From an archaeon (GTDB lineage: Archaea > Thermoproteota > Nitrososphaeria > Nitrososphaerales > Gagatemarchaeaceae): a stretch of DNA of 49,378 nt. Shown here in pieces: positions 22,456-29,853 of this stretch; position 1 is the stretch's first letter; every line of letters begins with the position of its first letter. Both the position numbers and the translations under genes were made by a program. Below the pieces are notes generated by a model. That model worked only from the letters and a program-made list of their open reading frames with translations, had not been told where the DNA came from and made no database searches. Location: assembly GCA_021819105.1 (NCBI GenBank), contig JAKASK010000004.1, forward strand, positions 53,913 through 103,290. Direction: 5' to 3'.

Positions 22456-23649
22456 TTGGCGGAACTGAGGGATGCGTACGTCGGAGACTACCTCCGGGTG
22501 CCATTCTCTCGTTCGCGGCCGTCTCAGCCAGAGCGCGACGTCTACAACTCACTGAGGATGGACCAAGCCCTGGCGATGCTCATCAGGAAAGTCCTCGAAA
22601 GGACTACCTTCAGACCCGAGGAGGTAGGCGACGTCGTCACCGGATGCGCGTTCCAGACCGGGGAGAACTGGCTCTACGGAGGGAGGCACCCGGTCCTCCT
22701 GGCCGGGCTCCCTGTCACCGTCCCAGCGATGGCGATGGACAGGGCCTGCGCCTCGTCCATGAACGCCGCCGCCGAAGGGGCCATGGAGATCATGACCGGG
22801 AACTCGGACGTCGTCCTTGCAGGAGGGATGGAGCACCTGACCCACGTCCCCTTGGCCAACAACCCCGCCCTCGCCCCGAACACCAGGCTCCTGACCCGCC
22901 CCGAGTACGCGAGATACCAGATGGGCACCGGGTACTCGATGGGGCTGACGGCCGAGAAGCTGGCCGAGCAGGAGGGGTTCACCAGGGAGGAGATGGACAG
23001 GTTCTCCGTGGACTCGCATGCGAAGGCGGCCAGGGCCGTGGACGAAGGGTGGTTCAAGGAGGAGCTCCTCGAGATGAAAGTGGAGGTCTCCGGACAGGAG
23101 AAGGTCATAGCCGTGGACCAGAGCATCAGGAGAGACACCACCATTGAGCTGTTGGCCGCCCTGCAACCCTCGTTCAAGGCCGGGGGCCTGATAACGGCCG
23201 GGAACTCTTCGCCGCTCAACGCCGGCGCGAGCATGGTCGCCCTCGCATCCAGGCAGAAGCTGGAAGAGCACGGCGTGAAACCCCTGGCCAGGATCGTGGC
23301 GATGGGCTGGGCGGGCGTCGATCCGAGCGTGATGGGAAAGGGTCCGGTCCCCGCCTCCCAGAAGGCGCTGGCCAAGGCCGGGATCGCGGCCGACCAGGTG
23401 GACCTCTGGGAGATCAACGAGGCATTCGCCGTGGTGGTGTTGTACGCGGTGAGGGAGCTCGGGCTAGACCCCTCGAAGGTGAACGTCCACGGCGGGGCCA
23501 TCGCCATAGGCCACCCCCTCGGGGCGTCAGGGGCAAGGCTGGTGGGGACTCTTGCCAGGCAGCTCCACGAGACGGGAAAGGAGTACGGGGTAGCCACCCT
23601 GTGCGTCGGCGGCGGACAGGGGTTCGCCATCGTGCTGCAGAGGGCCTGA
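22456..23649 (+). CDS. Acetyl-CoA C-acyltransferase (thiolase II)
   Basis: A 397-aa degradative/biosynthetic thiolase, a different subgroup from the DUF35-linked one. The active cysteine is in D-R-A-C-A-S-S-M (about residue 95). G-G-M-E, W-E-I-N-E-A-F-A, the histidine motif G-H-P-L-G-A-S-G-A-R and the second cysteine in L-C-V-G-G-G-Q-G are all intact. It probably cleaves the 3-ketoacyl-CoA made by the upstream fused enzyme, giving acetyl-CoA. The TTG start lies 4 nt after that gene's stop, so they are cotranscribed. Confidence 0.92.
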   Translation: MAELRDAYVGDYLRVPFSRSRPSQPERDVYNSLRMDQALAMLIRKVLERTTFRPEEVGDVVTGCAFQTGENWLYGGRHPVLLAGLPVTVPAMAMDRACASSMNAAAEGAMEIMTGNSDVVLAGGMEHLTHVPLANNPALAPNTRLLTRPEYARYQMGTGYSMGLTAEKLAEQEGFTREEMDRFSVDSHAKAARAVDEGWFKEELLEMKVEVSGQEKVIAVDQSIRRDTTIELLAALQPSFKAGGLITAGNSSPLNAGASMVALASRQKLEEHGVKPLARIVAMGWAGVDPSVMGKGPVPASQKALAKAGIAADQVDLWEINEAFAVVVLYAVRELGLDPSKVNVHGGAIAIGHPLGASGARLVGTLARQLHETGKEYGVATLCVGGGQGFAIVLQRA

Positions 23650-23654
23650 GCCCT

Positions 23655-24797
23655 TCACTCGACAGCTCTCAGCTCTCGCATCCGTGATACGTCTGCCTTC
23701 GAGTACCCAAGCGACCTCATCAGCGCGCTTGTGTGCTCTCCCAGCTCTGGGGCCCTCGTAAATGGACGGCTCCGCATCGCGGGACGAGACTTCACAGGCT
23801 CGTTAACCACGAGCTCTCCTCCCAGCTCAGCCAGCATCGCCATCCCCTTGGCCCAGTCGCTTGTCAGCGCCTCCTCGACCGTGAGGACCGGCGTCGTGCA
23901 GGTGTCTCTGTGCATGAGCGCTTCCGCCCACTCGTCTCTCGTCCTGGTGGCGAAGACCCGCCTGAGCTCCGACGTCACGCGCGCCCTCTCCCGGGGGGTG
24001 CCGAACCGCATGTGCTCAAGCTCGGGGACGCCGAGGGCCCCGACGAGGTTCCTCCAGAACACCTCTTCGATGGCTGCGACCGCCACGTACTTGCCGTCAG
24101 AAGTCCCGTACACGTTGTAGTAGGGGGTGGAGCCGAACACGAGGCTGTGCCCCTCCTTGGGAGCCTTGCCCGTGGCGAGGTAGGCCGCCGCAGGGATCAC
24201 CATCCAGGAAAGGAGGGAGCCCACAATGGGCACGTCGATGTGAACGGCCTTCTTCCTCTTCGAGAGCGCCCCGACTATGGCAAGGGCGCTGTACATCCCT
24301 GAAGTCATGTCGCCGAGCTGCAGCAGAGGGACCCCTGACCTTTCGGAGTAGCCGAGGGTCCCGGCCATGGCCTGGAAGTTTATGTCGTGGCCCGGCATGG
24401 AGCTCAGCTTCCCCTCCTGCCCATAGGCCGATATGGAACAGTAGACTATCCGCGGGTTGACCTCCCTGACAGCCTGGAAGGAGAACCCGAGGCGCGACAT
24501 GGCGCCGGGCCTGAAGCCCTCGACGAACACGTCCGCGGTGCTCAGCAGGCGGCTCATCACTTTCTTCCCGTCCCTGGTCTTCAGGTCGATCCCTATGCTG
24601 AGTTTGTTCCGGTTGACCGAGGCGTGGAGGGGGCTCCTCCCGTCCTTCGTCGGGGGGGTGGCGCGCATGTAATCCCCGAGACCGGGTTGTTCGACCTTGA
24701 TCACCTCGGCCCCCATGTCTGACAGGAGCATTGTGCAGAACCCCCCCGGAAGCAGGCGCGTCGCGTCCACGACCCTGTACCCGTCAAGAAACCCCAC
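23655..24797 (-). CDS. CaiB/BaiF family (class III) CoA transferase
   Basis: A 380-aa enzyme that moves CoA between acyl groups. It has the N-terminal V-V-D-A-T-R-L-L-P-G, G-A-E-V-I-K-V-E-Q-P, N-R-N-K-L-S-I-G-I-D-L-K and the conserved aspartate region P-G-H-D-I-N-F-Q-A-M-A-G (about residues 130-141), followed by a G-D-M-T-S-G-M motif. Weak start R-A-x in related alpha-methylacyl-CoA racemases makes racemase activity an alternative. The gene is convergent with the thiolase (5-nt gap). It has its own leaderless GTG start, 26 bp from TTTATCC (24819-24825), and probably activates or racemises substrates for the neighbouring beta-oxidation enzymes. Confidence 0.85.
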   Translation of the reverse strand: MGFLDGYRVVDATRLLPGGFCTMLLSDMGAEVIKVEQPGLGDYMRATPPTKDGRSPLHASVNRNKLSIGIDLKTRDGKKVMSRLLSTADVFVEGFRPGAMSRLGFSFQAVREVNPRIVYCSISAYGQEGKLSSMPGHDINFQAMAGTLGYSERSGVPLLQLGDMTSGMYSALAIVGALSKRKKAVHIDVPIVGSLLSWMVIPAAAYLATGKAPKEGHSLVFGSTPYYNVYGTSDGKYVAVAAIEEVFWRNLVGALGVPELEHMRFGTPRERARVTSELRRVFATRTRDEWAEALMHRDTCTTPVLTVEEALTSDWAKGMAMLAELGGELVVNEPVKSRPAMRSRPFTRAPELGEHTSALMRSLGYSKADVSRMRELRAVE

Positions 24798-24818
24798 GGA
24801 GGAAGGTCACGGGAGGGT

Positions 24819-24825
24819 GGATAAA
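24819..24825 (-). promoter_or_regulatory. TATA box for the CoA transferase gene
   Basis: TTTATCC on the minus strand, about 26 bp upstream of the GTG at 24797. Confidence 0.45.
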
Positions 24826-24880
24826 GGCCGATCTTCCGCGGGTCCGGGCAACCCCCCTGGTCCGTCCACCCCCGCAAAAC

Positions 24881-24887
24881 CTTAATC
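24881..24887 (+). promoter_or_regulatory. Possible TATA box for a short non-coding transcript
   Basis: CTTAATC on the plus strand predicts transcription from about 24910. The first ATG after it (24915) is followed two codons later by a stop, so the product may be RNA. Confidence 0.3.
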
Positions 24888-24963
24888 GGAACCGGGGCCG
24901 CGCCCCCTTCGACGATGAGGTGAACGCCGTCCCAGTCATAGCCCGGAGTAAGCTCCCGGGTAG

Positions 24964-24986
24964 ATGATGAACTCGCGACGAACTGA
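24964..24986 (+). ncRNA. Possible C/D-box guide RNA element (one half only)
   Basis: ATGATGA (a perfect RUGAUGA C box) and CTGA (D box) are separated by exactly 12 nt, the strict archaeal spacing. The intervening ACTCGCGACGAA can pair over nine bases, with one G-U, to the CGUCGUGAG stretch that I recall as conserved near the peptidyl-transferase region of 23S rRNA. I cannot find the second C/D pair, so the full RNA and its ends are undefined. Confidence 0.25.
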
Positions 24987-25157
24987 GTCACAACCGACTC
25001 CGGGACATTGGAGTTGGCTTCGGCTTGCCTCGGCGCAGGCCGCCCTGACGCCGGCCCTGGATCGAATGGGGCCAAGCTGGGGTGCTTCTGACTTCAGGGA
25101 GGACCAGTACACCCGTGAAAGCTCAATAGGGGTCGCCCCAGCGACCTGACCCGCGGA

Positions 25158-25337
25158 TTGAAGTCGGTCAAAGTCCACGACGAGACCCATAGGGCACTGA
25201 AGAAGCTCAAGGCAGGGCAGAGGAGCAGGAGCATCGACCAGGTGATCAGAGAGATGATCAGGGCGTCGACCGGGAGCCCTGTCGGCGCCGAGCCCCCCGC
25301 CGGTTCAGGGAAGATCACAGAGTATCTGGACCAGTGA
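25158..25337 (+). CDS. Small ribbon-helix-helix DNA-binding protein
   Basis: A 59-aa product from a TTG start: a short beta strand (S-V-K-V-H-D-E) followed by two helices (T-H-R-A-L-K-K-L-K and S-I-D-Q-V-I-R-E-M-I-R-A-S) with G-Q-R-S-R-S between. This is the MetJ/Arc/CopG pattern of small repressors and antitoxins. The rest is a flexible Pro/Gly tail ending T-E-Y-L-D-Q. A tiny gene of unknown function starts 45 bp downstream on the same strand. It could be an autoregulated antitoxin or an orphan regulator; no toxin is recognisable. Confidence 0.6.
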   Translation: MKSVKVHDETHRALKKLKAGQRSRSIDQVIREMIRASTGSPVGAEPPAGSGKITEYLDQ

Positions 25338-25382
25338 TCTGGCAAGACAGAAATACGCACCCCCGGTCCCCCAGGGTTCCGA

Positions 25383-25529
25383 ATGGCAAAGTTCGACGGA
25401 ATCGTAGGAAAGGCGCTGCTCACTGTGGAGGAGAAGGAGAACGAGCTCACCCTGGTCTTCGCTGACAACAGGTTCCTGTTCGTGAAGCTCGAGAACGGTA
25501 AGATAGCTTCCGAGAGCGTGCCGGAATAG
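25383..25529 (+). CDS. Unknown 48-aa protein
   Basis: An acidic 48-residue protein beginning M-A-K-F-D-G-I-V-G-K. It is predicted from sequence to be a small beta-sheet: A-L-L-T-V, E-L-T-L-V-F-A and F-L-F-V-K-L alternate with charged turns. G+C at third positions is high, as in genuine genes here. A weak GAAATAC box at 25350-25356 lies about 29 bp before the ATG, so it may be leaderless. No family recognised. It follows the ribbon-helix-helix gene and converges on the proteasome subunit. Confidence 0.5.
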   Translation: MAKFDGIVGKALLTVEEKENELTLVFADNRFLFVKLENGKIASESVPE

Positions 25530-25612
25530 ACCGCAACTCCCCTTGCTGGGGTCCTGGCGACGCAAGCAGCTTCATGGCCCCGCTTCGGCTCTGAGCCGGA
25601 GCCTCCGGCGGG
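25530..25612. other. Convergent 3' spacer with two hairpins
   Basis: The spacer between the 48-aa gene (+) and the proteasome gene (-) contains CCCC-TTGCT-GGGG (25539-25551) and GCCGGA-GCC-TCCGGC (25595-25609). They could stabilise the two mRNA 3' ends. No T-rich tract follows either, so intrinsic termination is not evident. Confidence 0.4.
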
Positions 25613-26212
25613 CTAGAGGTTGATTCCTTCTTCCTTGATCCCTGTCTTGTCTATCGTGAGCAGATCGATACCGTTCCCGCTCATGGCGTCCCTCGCCACA
25701 GCCGCCTTGATCGCCGAGATGGCCAGGTCGCGAGCCTCCTTCTGGGTCATGGTGGGGCTGTAGCCCGCTTCGACGACCCCGATGGCCGTCTCCTCTCCTG
25801 TGCCGACGGTGGCATACTGGTCTGAGATTACGCTCCCGAGTGGGTCCAGGACATAGACCACAGGCTTCTCGCCCACCCCCCCAAGGATGACCTGGGTAAG
25901 GAGGGGGGCGTACCTGTTCTGGAACATCAAAGTGGACATCAGCTTGGCCACCGAGTTGGGCTTCATGCTCCTACTCGACTCAAGCTCCTTCAGCTTCGAA
26001 TAGACCGCAACCTCCTTCACAAGGTTCTGCATGTCTGCGACCATTCCGGCGCACACCGCCCCCACCGTGTCCGTGATCTTGAAGACCTTCCTCCCAGACT
26101 TGCTCCTCACGAAGTTCCCGAGAGTGATGCGCCTTTCAGCTCCGAGGACGACGCCGTCCTTGTATGCTATGCCGACCGCAGTCGCGCCCGGCATGTACTG
26201 CTCGTAGGACAT
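25613..26212 (-). CDS. psmB: Proteasome beta subunit, predicted non-catalytic
   Basis: A 199-aa Ntn-fold beta subunit of the 20S proteasome core. After a nine-residue N-terminus (M-S-Y-E-Q-Y-M-P-G) the mature-type sequence reads A-T-A-V-G-I-A-Y-K-D-G-V-V-L-G-A-E-R-R. Aligned with the standard T-T-T-V-G-I, the catalytic Thr1 is alanine. Glu at position 17 (also found in Thermoplasma) and Lys33 (G-R-K-V-F) are kept, as is the G-T-G-E-E region. Without Thr1 it should neither self-process nor cut peptides, acting as a structural partner for the catalytic subunit at 31 kb. Sulfolobales have a comparable two-beta arrangement, as far as I recall. It is monocistronic. Confidence 0.88.
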   Translation of the reverse strand: MSYEQYMPGATAVGIAYKDGVVLGAERRITLGNFVRSKSGRKVFKITDTVGAVCAGMVADMQNLVKEVAVYSKLKELESSRSMKPNSVAKLMSTLMFQNRYAPLLTQVILGGVGEKPVVYVLDPLGSVISDQYATVGTGEETAIGVVEAGYSPTMTQKEARDLAISAIKAAVARDAMSGNGIDLLTIDKTGIKEEGINL

Positions 26213-26269
26213 CTGTATTCTGACCGGCCGCGAAGTCTCGCCCTTTTAGACATTGTGTCTTTGACGACA

Positions 26270-27313
26270 TCAGCCCCGGGGGAAGACGCTGACCACCGCC
26301 CCCCTCCGGCCATTCTCCACCGACCAAGTGCAGGAGGTGAACAGTTCGGCGAGGCGGAGCCCCGACTCCAGGTGAGGGGTGACCGCAGGGACCCTGACCC
26401 GCGAAGGCCTCGGGGCGAGCGAGAGCAGTGGTATCAGCATGTCTGCGACGTTGACGTCCATGCAGGCCCCGGACTCCGCTGCCAGGATGAACCTCTCTGC
26501 CGCTTCCAGTCCCACCCTCTCCGCCGGCTTCCCCCTCGCCCCCAGGGCGTCAGCCCCGACGAAGCAGCCTTCGCCCACGCTGGAAATCGTCACCGACGTC
26601 CCGGGGGAACTGGATCGCTCCTCTGTCACCTCACAGGCGTCAAGGGCGATTCCAGACCTGCTTAGCCGATCCGATGCAGCCTCGGCCTGCCTCTCCGCCA
26701 CCGCCCTAGGGAGCATGCCGCATCTGCTTGCGAGGGTGGCTCCGGTTATCGCCTTTCGTTCTGTCATGTCGAGGGGGAGAGGAGGCCTGGACCCGCTGAC
26801 CTCAGCTGTGACAGCGCCTCCCCCCTTGGGGTAGTACCCCCTACGATGCACCTGCACCTCAGCCTCTATCCCAATGGCCCTGTACCCCCCGATGACCACC
26901 GACCGGAAGTAGTCGAAGGTCGGGCTCCAGGGGACGTCGGTGCCGCCTGCCAGGCTCAGCTTCAGCTTCGAGCCGCCGAGTGCGACGGCAGGGATCACGG
27001 CCTGGAGTACGAGGCTGATGCTGGCCGCAGTCCCCATGTCGAGGGAATGGACCTCGACCTGCTGCCTGCCTGGGTCGAACCTGACGGTGGCGGAGCCCTC
27101 GCTGGCTCCTTCGAGGGTCCCCCCGAATATCGAAGCCAGGACGCTCAGGGCAGAGACGTGCTGCCGCTTCAGCCCAGGCGCCTCCCTGCCGGCCCTGATC
27201 TTCACTACGCGAACTGGAACCTGCCTTATCACCGAGAACGCCACCGCAGTCCGGAGTATCTGACCCCCGCCTTCGCCCAGGGACCCGTCGACCTCTACCT
27301 GCTCCACGGCCAT
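26270..27313 (-). CDS. rtcA: RNA 3'-terminal phosphate cyclase
   Basis: Converts RNA 3'-phosphates to 2',3'-cyclic phosphates using ATP, through an enzyme-AMP intermediate. The 347-aa protein shows G-S-L-G-E-G-G-G-Q-I-L-R-T, R-A-G-R-E-A-P-G-L-K-R-Q-H, G-G-T-D-V-P-W-S-P, Y-Y-P-K-G-G-G and the C-terminal histidine in T-P-H-L-E-S-G that should carry AMP. Length is standard. It faces nadM across a 75-bp spacer. RtcB ligase and archease, which act on the product ends, are encoded 12 kb away rather than next door. Confidence 0.93.
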   Translation of the reverse strand: MAVEQVEVDGSLGEGGGQILRTAVAFSVIRQVPVRVVKIRAGREAPGLKRQHVSALSVLASIFGGTLEGASEGSATVRFDPGRQQVEVHSLDMGTAASISLVLQAVIPAVALGGSKLKLSLAGGTDVPWSPTFDYFRSVVIGGYRAIGIEAEVQVHRRGYYPKGGGAVTAEVSGSRPPLPLDMTERKAITGATLASRCGMLPRAVAERQAEAASDRLSRSGIALDACEVTEERSSSPGTSVTISSVGEGCFVGADALGARGKPAERVGLEAAERFILAAESGACMDVNVADMLIPLLSLAPRPSRVRVPAVTPHLESGLRLAELFTSCTWSVENGRRGAVVSVFPRG

Positions 27314-27350
27314 GCCTGAAAGGGAGGAGGATAAGTGCTGGTGCGGGCTG

Positions 27351-27360
27351 TCTTAAATAG
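27351..27360 (+). promoter_or_regulatory. TATA box for the nadM-aminotransferase operon
   Basis: TCTTAAATAG, centred about 33 bp from the nadM ATG (leader about 7 nt). Confidence 0.5.
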
Positions 27361-27388
27361 GCCATGAGGGCCGGCAAATCGAGTTCGG

Positions 27389-27925
27389 ATGCGGGTCGGT
27401 CTGCTCGTCGGCCGCTTCCAGCCGTTCCATCTGGGGCACCTCGAAGCGGTAAGGTACGCCCTCTCCCACGCCGACTACGTCTACATCGTCGTGGGCTCGG
27501 CCCAGCGGAGCCATGAGAGGGACAACCCATTTACAGCCGCAGAAAGGATCACCATGGTCAAGAGCGCCCTCGACGGGAACGGCATCGACCCCGCGAAGTG
27601 GATGGCGATGCCCATCGCTGACGCAGACTCCCACTCTCTCTGGGTGTCGACCCTGGAGTCGATGGTGCCGAAGTTCGACGTCGTGTTCACCAACGACGCG
27701 CTGACCTTCCTCCTCTTCAAAGAAGAAGGGAGGGAAGTCAAGGCGGTCCCCTACCTGGACAGGCGAAGGTACTCCGCAACGAACGTTAGGGATAGGATTC
27801 TTGAACGGAAGGACTGGGAGAGCCTTGTGCCCCCACAGGTGGCCAAGCTGGTGAAGAGGTTCGGAGGCGTGGAGAGGGTAAGAGCACTTATCCGCAAGGA
27901 CCTGACAGGTGGAGCCCACGGATAA
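27389..27925 (+). CDS. nadM: Nicotinamide-nucleotide adenylyltransferase (archaeal NadM type)
   Basis: Makes NAD+ from NMN and ATP. The 178-aa nucleotidyltransferase has G-R-F-Q-P-F-H-L-G-H (about residues 8-17), the A-Q-R-S-H motif, N-P-F-T-A-A-E-R and the closing Y-S-A-T-N-V-R, a variant of I-S-S/A-T-x-I-R. Length is normal for archaea. The last 17 nt overlap the aminotransferase gene, whose GTG start is inside nadM. Confidence 0.93.
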   Translation: MRVGLLVGRFQPFHLGHLEAVRYALSHADYVYIVVGSAQRSHERDNPFTAAERITMVKSALDGNGIDPAKWMAMPIADADSHSLWVSTLESMVPKFDVVFTNDALTFLLFKEEGREVKAVPYLDRRRYSATNVRDRILERKDWESLVPPQVAKLVKRFGGVERVRALIRKDLTGGAHG

Positions 27926-29012
27926 GCAGAAGCTGATAATGCTCCCGGGACCGACCAACGTGTCCGAGCGGGTAATGAAGGCCATGCTGGGGCCCATAAT
28001 CAATCACAGGGGAGACTCGTTCAGGGAGCTCTACAAGGGGGTCCTCGACAAGACGAGGCGGCTCTTCCAGACCGAAGGGGAAGTAGTCGTGTTCTCGTCT
28101 TCGGGGACGGGAGGAGTCGAGGCTGCGGTCTGGAACCTGATCCGCCCCGGAGACGTGGCTATCGTCCCGGTTTTCGGGGAGTTCAGCACGAGGCTGGCAG
28201 AGACCGTGGAGATGGCCGGCGGGAAGGCCGTCAGGGTCACTTCAGAGTTTGGCAAGGTGCCCACCCTGGACCAGCTGAAGGCAGCGATGGAGCAGCAGGG
28301 GAGGTACAAGGCGATGTTCCTCGTTCACAACGAGACCAGCACGGGGGTCGCGGTGCCGTATGTCGAGGCGGCGACAAAGCTCGCGAGGGACCACGGGGCG
28401 TTCTCGGTCATAGACGCGATCTCGAGCCTAGGGGGCTACGCCATACCGGTGGACAAGTGGGGGGTCGACGTGTGCATTACCGGGAGCCAGAAGTGCATCG
28501 CGGCGCCGCCCGGTCTAGCGCTCCTCTCGGTGAGCCGAGGGGTGGTCGACTTCCTGAAGAGTTCGCCTCCGAAGACTAGGTACTTCGAGATTCCAAGGTA
28601 CATCGAGTACGGCTCCCGGGGCGAGACCCCGTTCACCCCCGCGCTCCCGCTCGTCTATGCCCTCGACGAGGCACTCAACGAGCTCCTGGAGGAGGGCTTT
28701 GAGAAGAGGGTGGAGAGGCACGATAGGATGTCCGCCCTCCTGTACGACGGCCTGGCCAACATGGGGTTGAAGCCGGTCGCCGAGAGGTCCGTCCGGTCGA
28801 GGACCGTGGTCGCCTCCTACTACCCACAGGGGGTGGACGACGCCAAGTTCAGAAAGACGATGGCCCACGACAGGGGGGTGGTCATAGCCGGGGGGTTCGG
28901 TCCGTTCGCGGGCAGGGTGTTCCGGGTCGGCTGCATGGGGCAGATCAACGAGGGCTATGTCACGACCACGCTGAAAGCCATCGCCGAGACGATGGCCGGA
29001 CTGCACAACTGA
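27909..29012 (+). CDS. Class V aminotransferase, alanine-glyoxylate/serine-pyruvate type
   Basis: A 367-aa PLP enzyme. It begins L-I-M-L-P-G-P-T-N-V and has the cofactor-holding S-S-S-G-T-G-G-V-E-A, the D-A-I-S-S-L-G-G aspartate and the Schiff-base lysine in T-G-S-Q-K-C-I-A-A-P-P-G (about residue 196). R-V-G-C-M-G near the end binds substrate carboxylate. Likely reactions are glyoxylate to glycine or serine to hydroxypyruvate. It is translationally coupled to nadM by a 17-nt overlap and starts with GTG. The exact amino donor cannot be read from the sequence. Confidence 0.88.
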   Translation: MEPTDKQKLIMLPGPTNVSERVMKAMLGPIINHRGDSFRELYKGVLDKTRRLFQTEGEVVVFSSSGTGGVEAAVWNLIRPGDVAIVPVFGEFSTRLAETVEMAGGKAVRVTSEFGKVPTLDQLKAAMEQQGRYKAMFLVHNETSTGVAVPYVEAATKLARDHGAFSVIDAISSLGGYAIPVDKWGVDVCITGSQKCIAAPPGLALLSVSRGVVDFLKSSPPKTRYFEIPRYIEYGSRGETPFTPALPLVYALDEALNELLEEGFEKRVERHDRMSALLYDGLANMGLKPVAERSVRSRTVVASYYPQGVDDAKFRKTMAHDRGVVIAGGFGPFAGRVFRVGCMGQINEGYVTTTLKAIAETMAGLHN

Positions 29013-29016
29013 AAGT

Positions 29017-29024
29017 CTTTAAAC
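29017..29024 (+). promoter_or_regulatory. TATA box for the FKBP isomerase gene
   Basis: CTTTAAAC, centred 29 bp before the ATG at 29050. Confidence 0.55.
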
Positions 29025-29049
29025 CCAAGACGGGCCCCGGTCCAATTCC

Positions 29050-29853
29050 ATGACCCTCGAGAAAGGGACCCTCATATTCGCCAACTACACCGCCAGGGTG
29101 AAGGACACCGGGGAGGGGATAGAGTCTACGGTGGAGGCCGAGGCGAAGAAGCTGAAGATATTCGAGGAATCCAGGAAGTACGAGCCGAGGCTCGTCGCCG
29201 TGGGAGAGGGGTGGCTGATCTCTGGGCTGGACGCGGAGGTGGCGAAGCTTACGGTCGGCGACAAGAAGGAGATTGAGCTCCCGCCTGAGAAGGCCTTTGG
29301 GAACAGGGACCCGACACAGCTCCGGATGATACCCCTCAGGAAGTTCGGGGACAGGGAGCATGAGCTTTCGGTCGGCGACTCGGTCGATGTGGACAACAGG
29401 GTAGGGATTGTGAGGTTCATCGGCTCGGGGAGAGCCCAGGTGGACTTCAACCACAGGCTGGCTGGCAAGTCCATAGTCTACGACTTCGAGGTAATCAGCA
29501 AGGTGGAGTCCGACCAGGACAAGGTGCGGGCCCTCATCGACAGGAGGTTGGCGGGCGACGGGAGCAAGGCTTCTTTCGAGATGGCCGAAGGTGCGCTGGC
29601 GGTCTCGATCCCGGAGGACCTCTTCCTCGTGGAAGGGCTCCAGATCATAAAGAGGGGGATCGCCAACGACGTCTTCAAGTTCATCCCATCGCTCACTGGG
29701 CTGACGTTCACCGAGAGGTTCTCCAACGAAAAGGCCCAGCCGAAGACCGAGGCCCCCAAGGAAGAGAAGCCTGCCGCCGAAACCGAGAAGCCCGCTCCGG
29801 AAGCGCCGAAGCCCAGGAAGAAGAAGGCAGAGGCGCAGGCCCAGACTTCTTAG
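29050..29853 (+). CDS. FKBP-type peptidyl-prolyl isomerase (SlyD-like, with C-terminal extension)
   Basis: A 267-aa folding factor. Residues 1-150 are the archaeal long FKBP: G-T-L-I-F-A-N-Y-T-A-R-V, the G-E-G-W-L-I-S-G-L-D-A-E-V flap strand, E-K-A-F-G-N-R-D-P (typical of SlyD), and the inserted IF chaperone domain before N-H-R-L-A-G-K. A further conserved domain (about 155-230) and then a low-complexity tail of Lys, Pro, Glu and Ala follow. The tail could bind nucleic acid or ribosomes, but that is a guess. It is convergent with egsA with a 4-nt overlap. Confidence 0.88.
   Translation: MTLEKGTLIFANYTARVKDTGEGIESTVEAEAKKLKIFEESRKYEPRLVAVGEGWLISGLDAEVAKLTVGDKKEIELPPEKAFGNRDPTQLRMIPLRKFGDREHELSVGDSVDVDNRVGIVRFIGSGRAQVDFNHRLAGKSIVYDFEVISKVESDQDKVRALIDRRLAGDGSKASFEMAEGALAVSIPEDLFLVEGLQIIKRGIANDVFKFIPSLTGLTFTERFSNEKAQPKTEAPKEEKPAAETEKPAPEAPKPRKKKAEAQAQTS

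Larger units (their letters stand above)
24826..25157. other. 332-bp stretch without a convincing gene
   Basis: No open frame here has convincing codon use or protein-like sequence. It holds a CTTAATC box (24881-24887), a hairpin CCCGGAG-TAAG-CTCCCGGG with one bulged base (24942-24960), and a C/D-box-like pair at 24964-24986. A 61-codon frame from 24964 is Pro/Ser/Trp rich and probably not coding. A very short frame (15 codons, GTG at 24920) ends where that one begins. Confidence 0.5.

Noticed and set aside
24964-25149. A 61-codon frame starting ATG-ATG
   Set aside because: Its composition (many Ser, Pro, Trp, Arg) does not resemble a folded protein and has no family features. The ATGATGA fits better as part of an RNA element.
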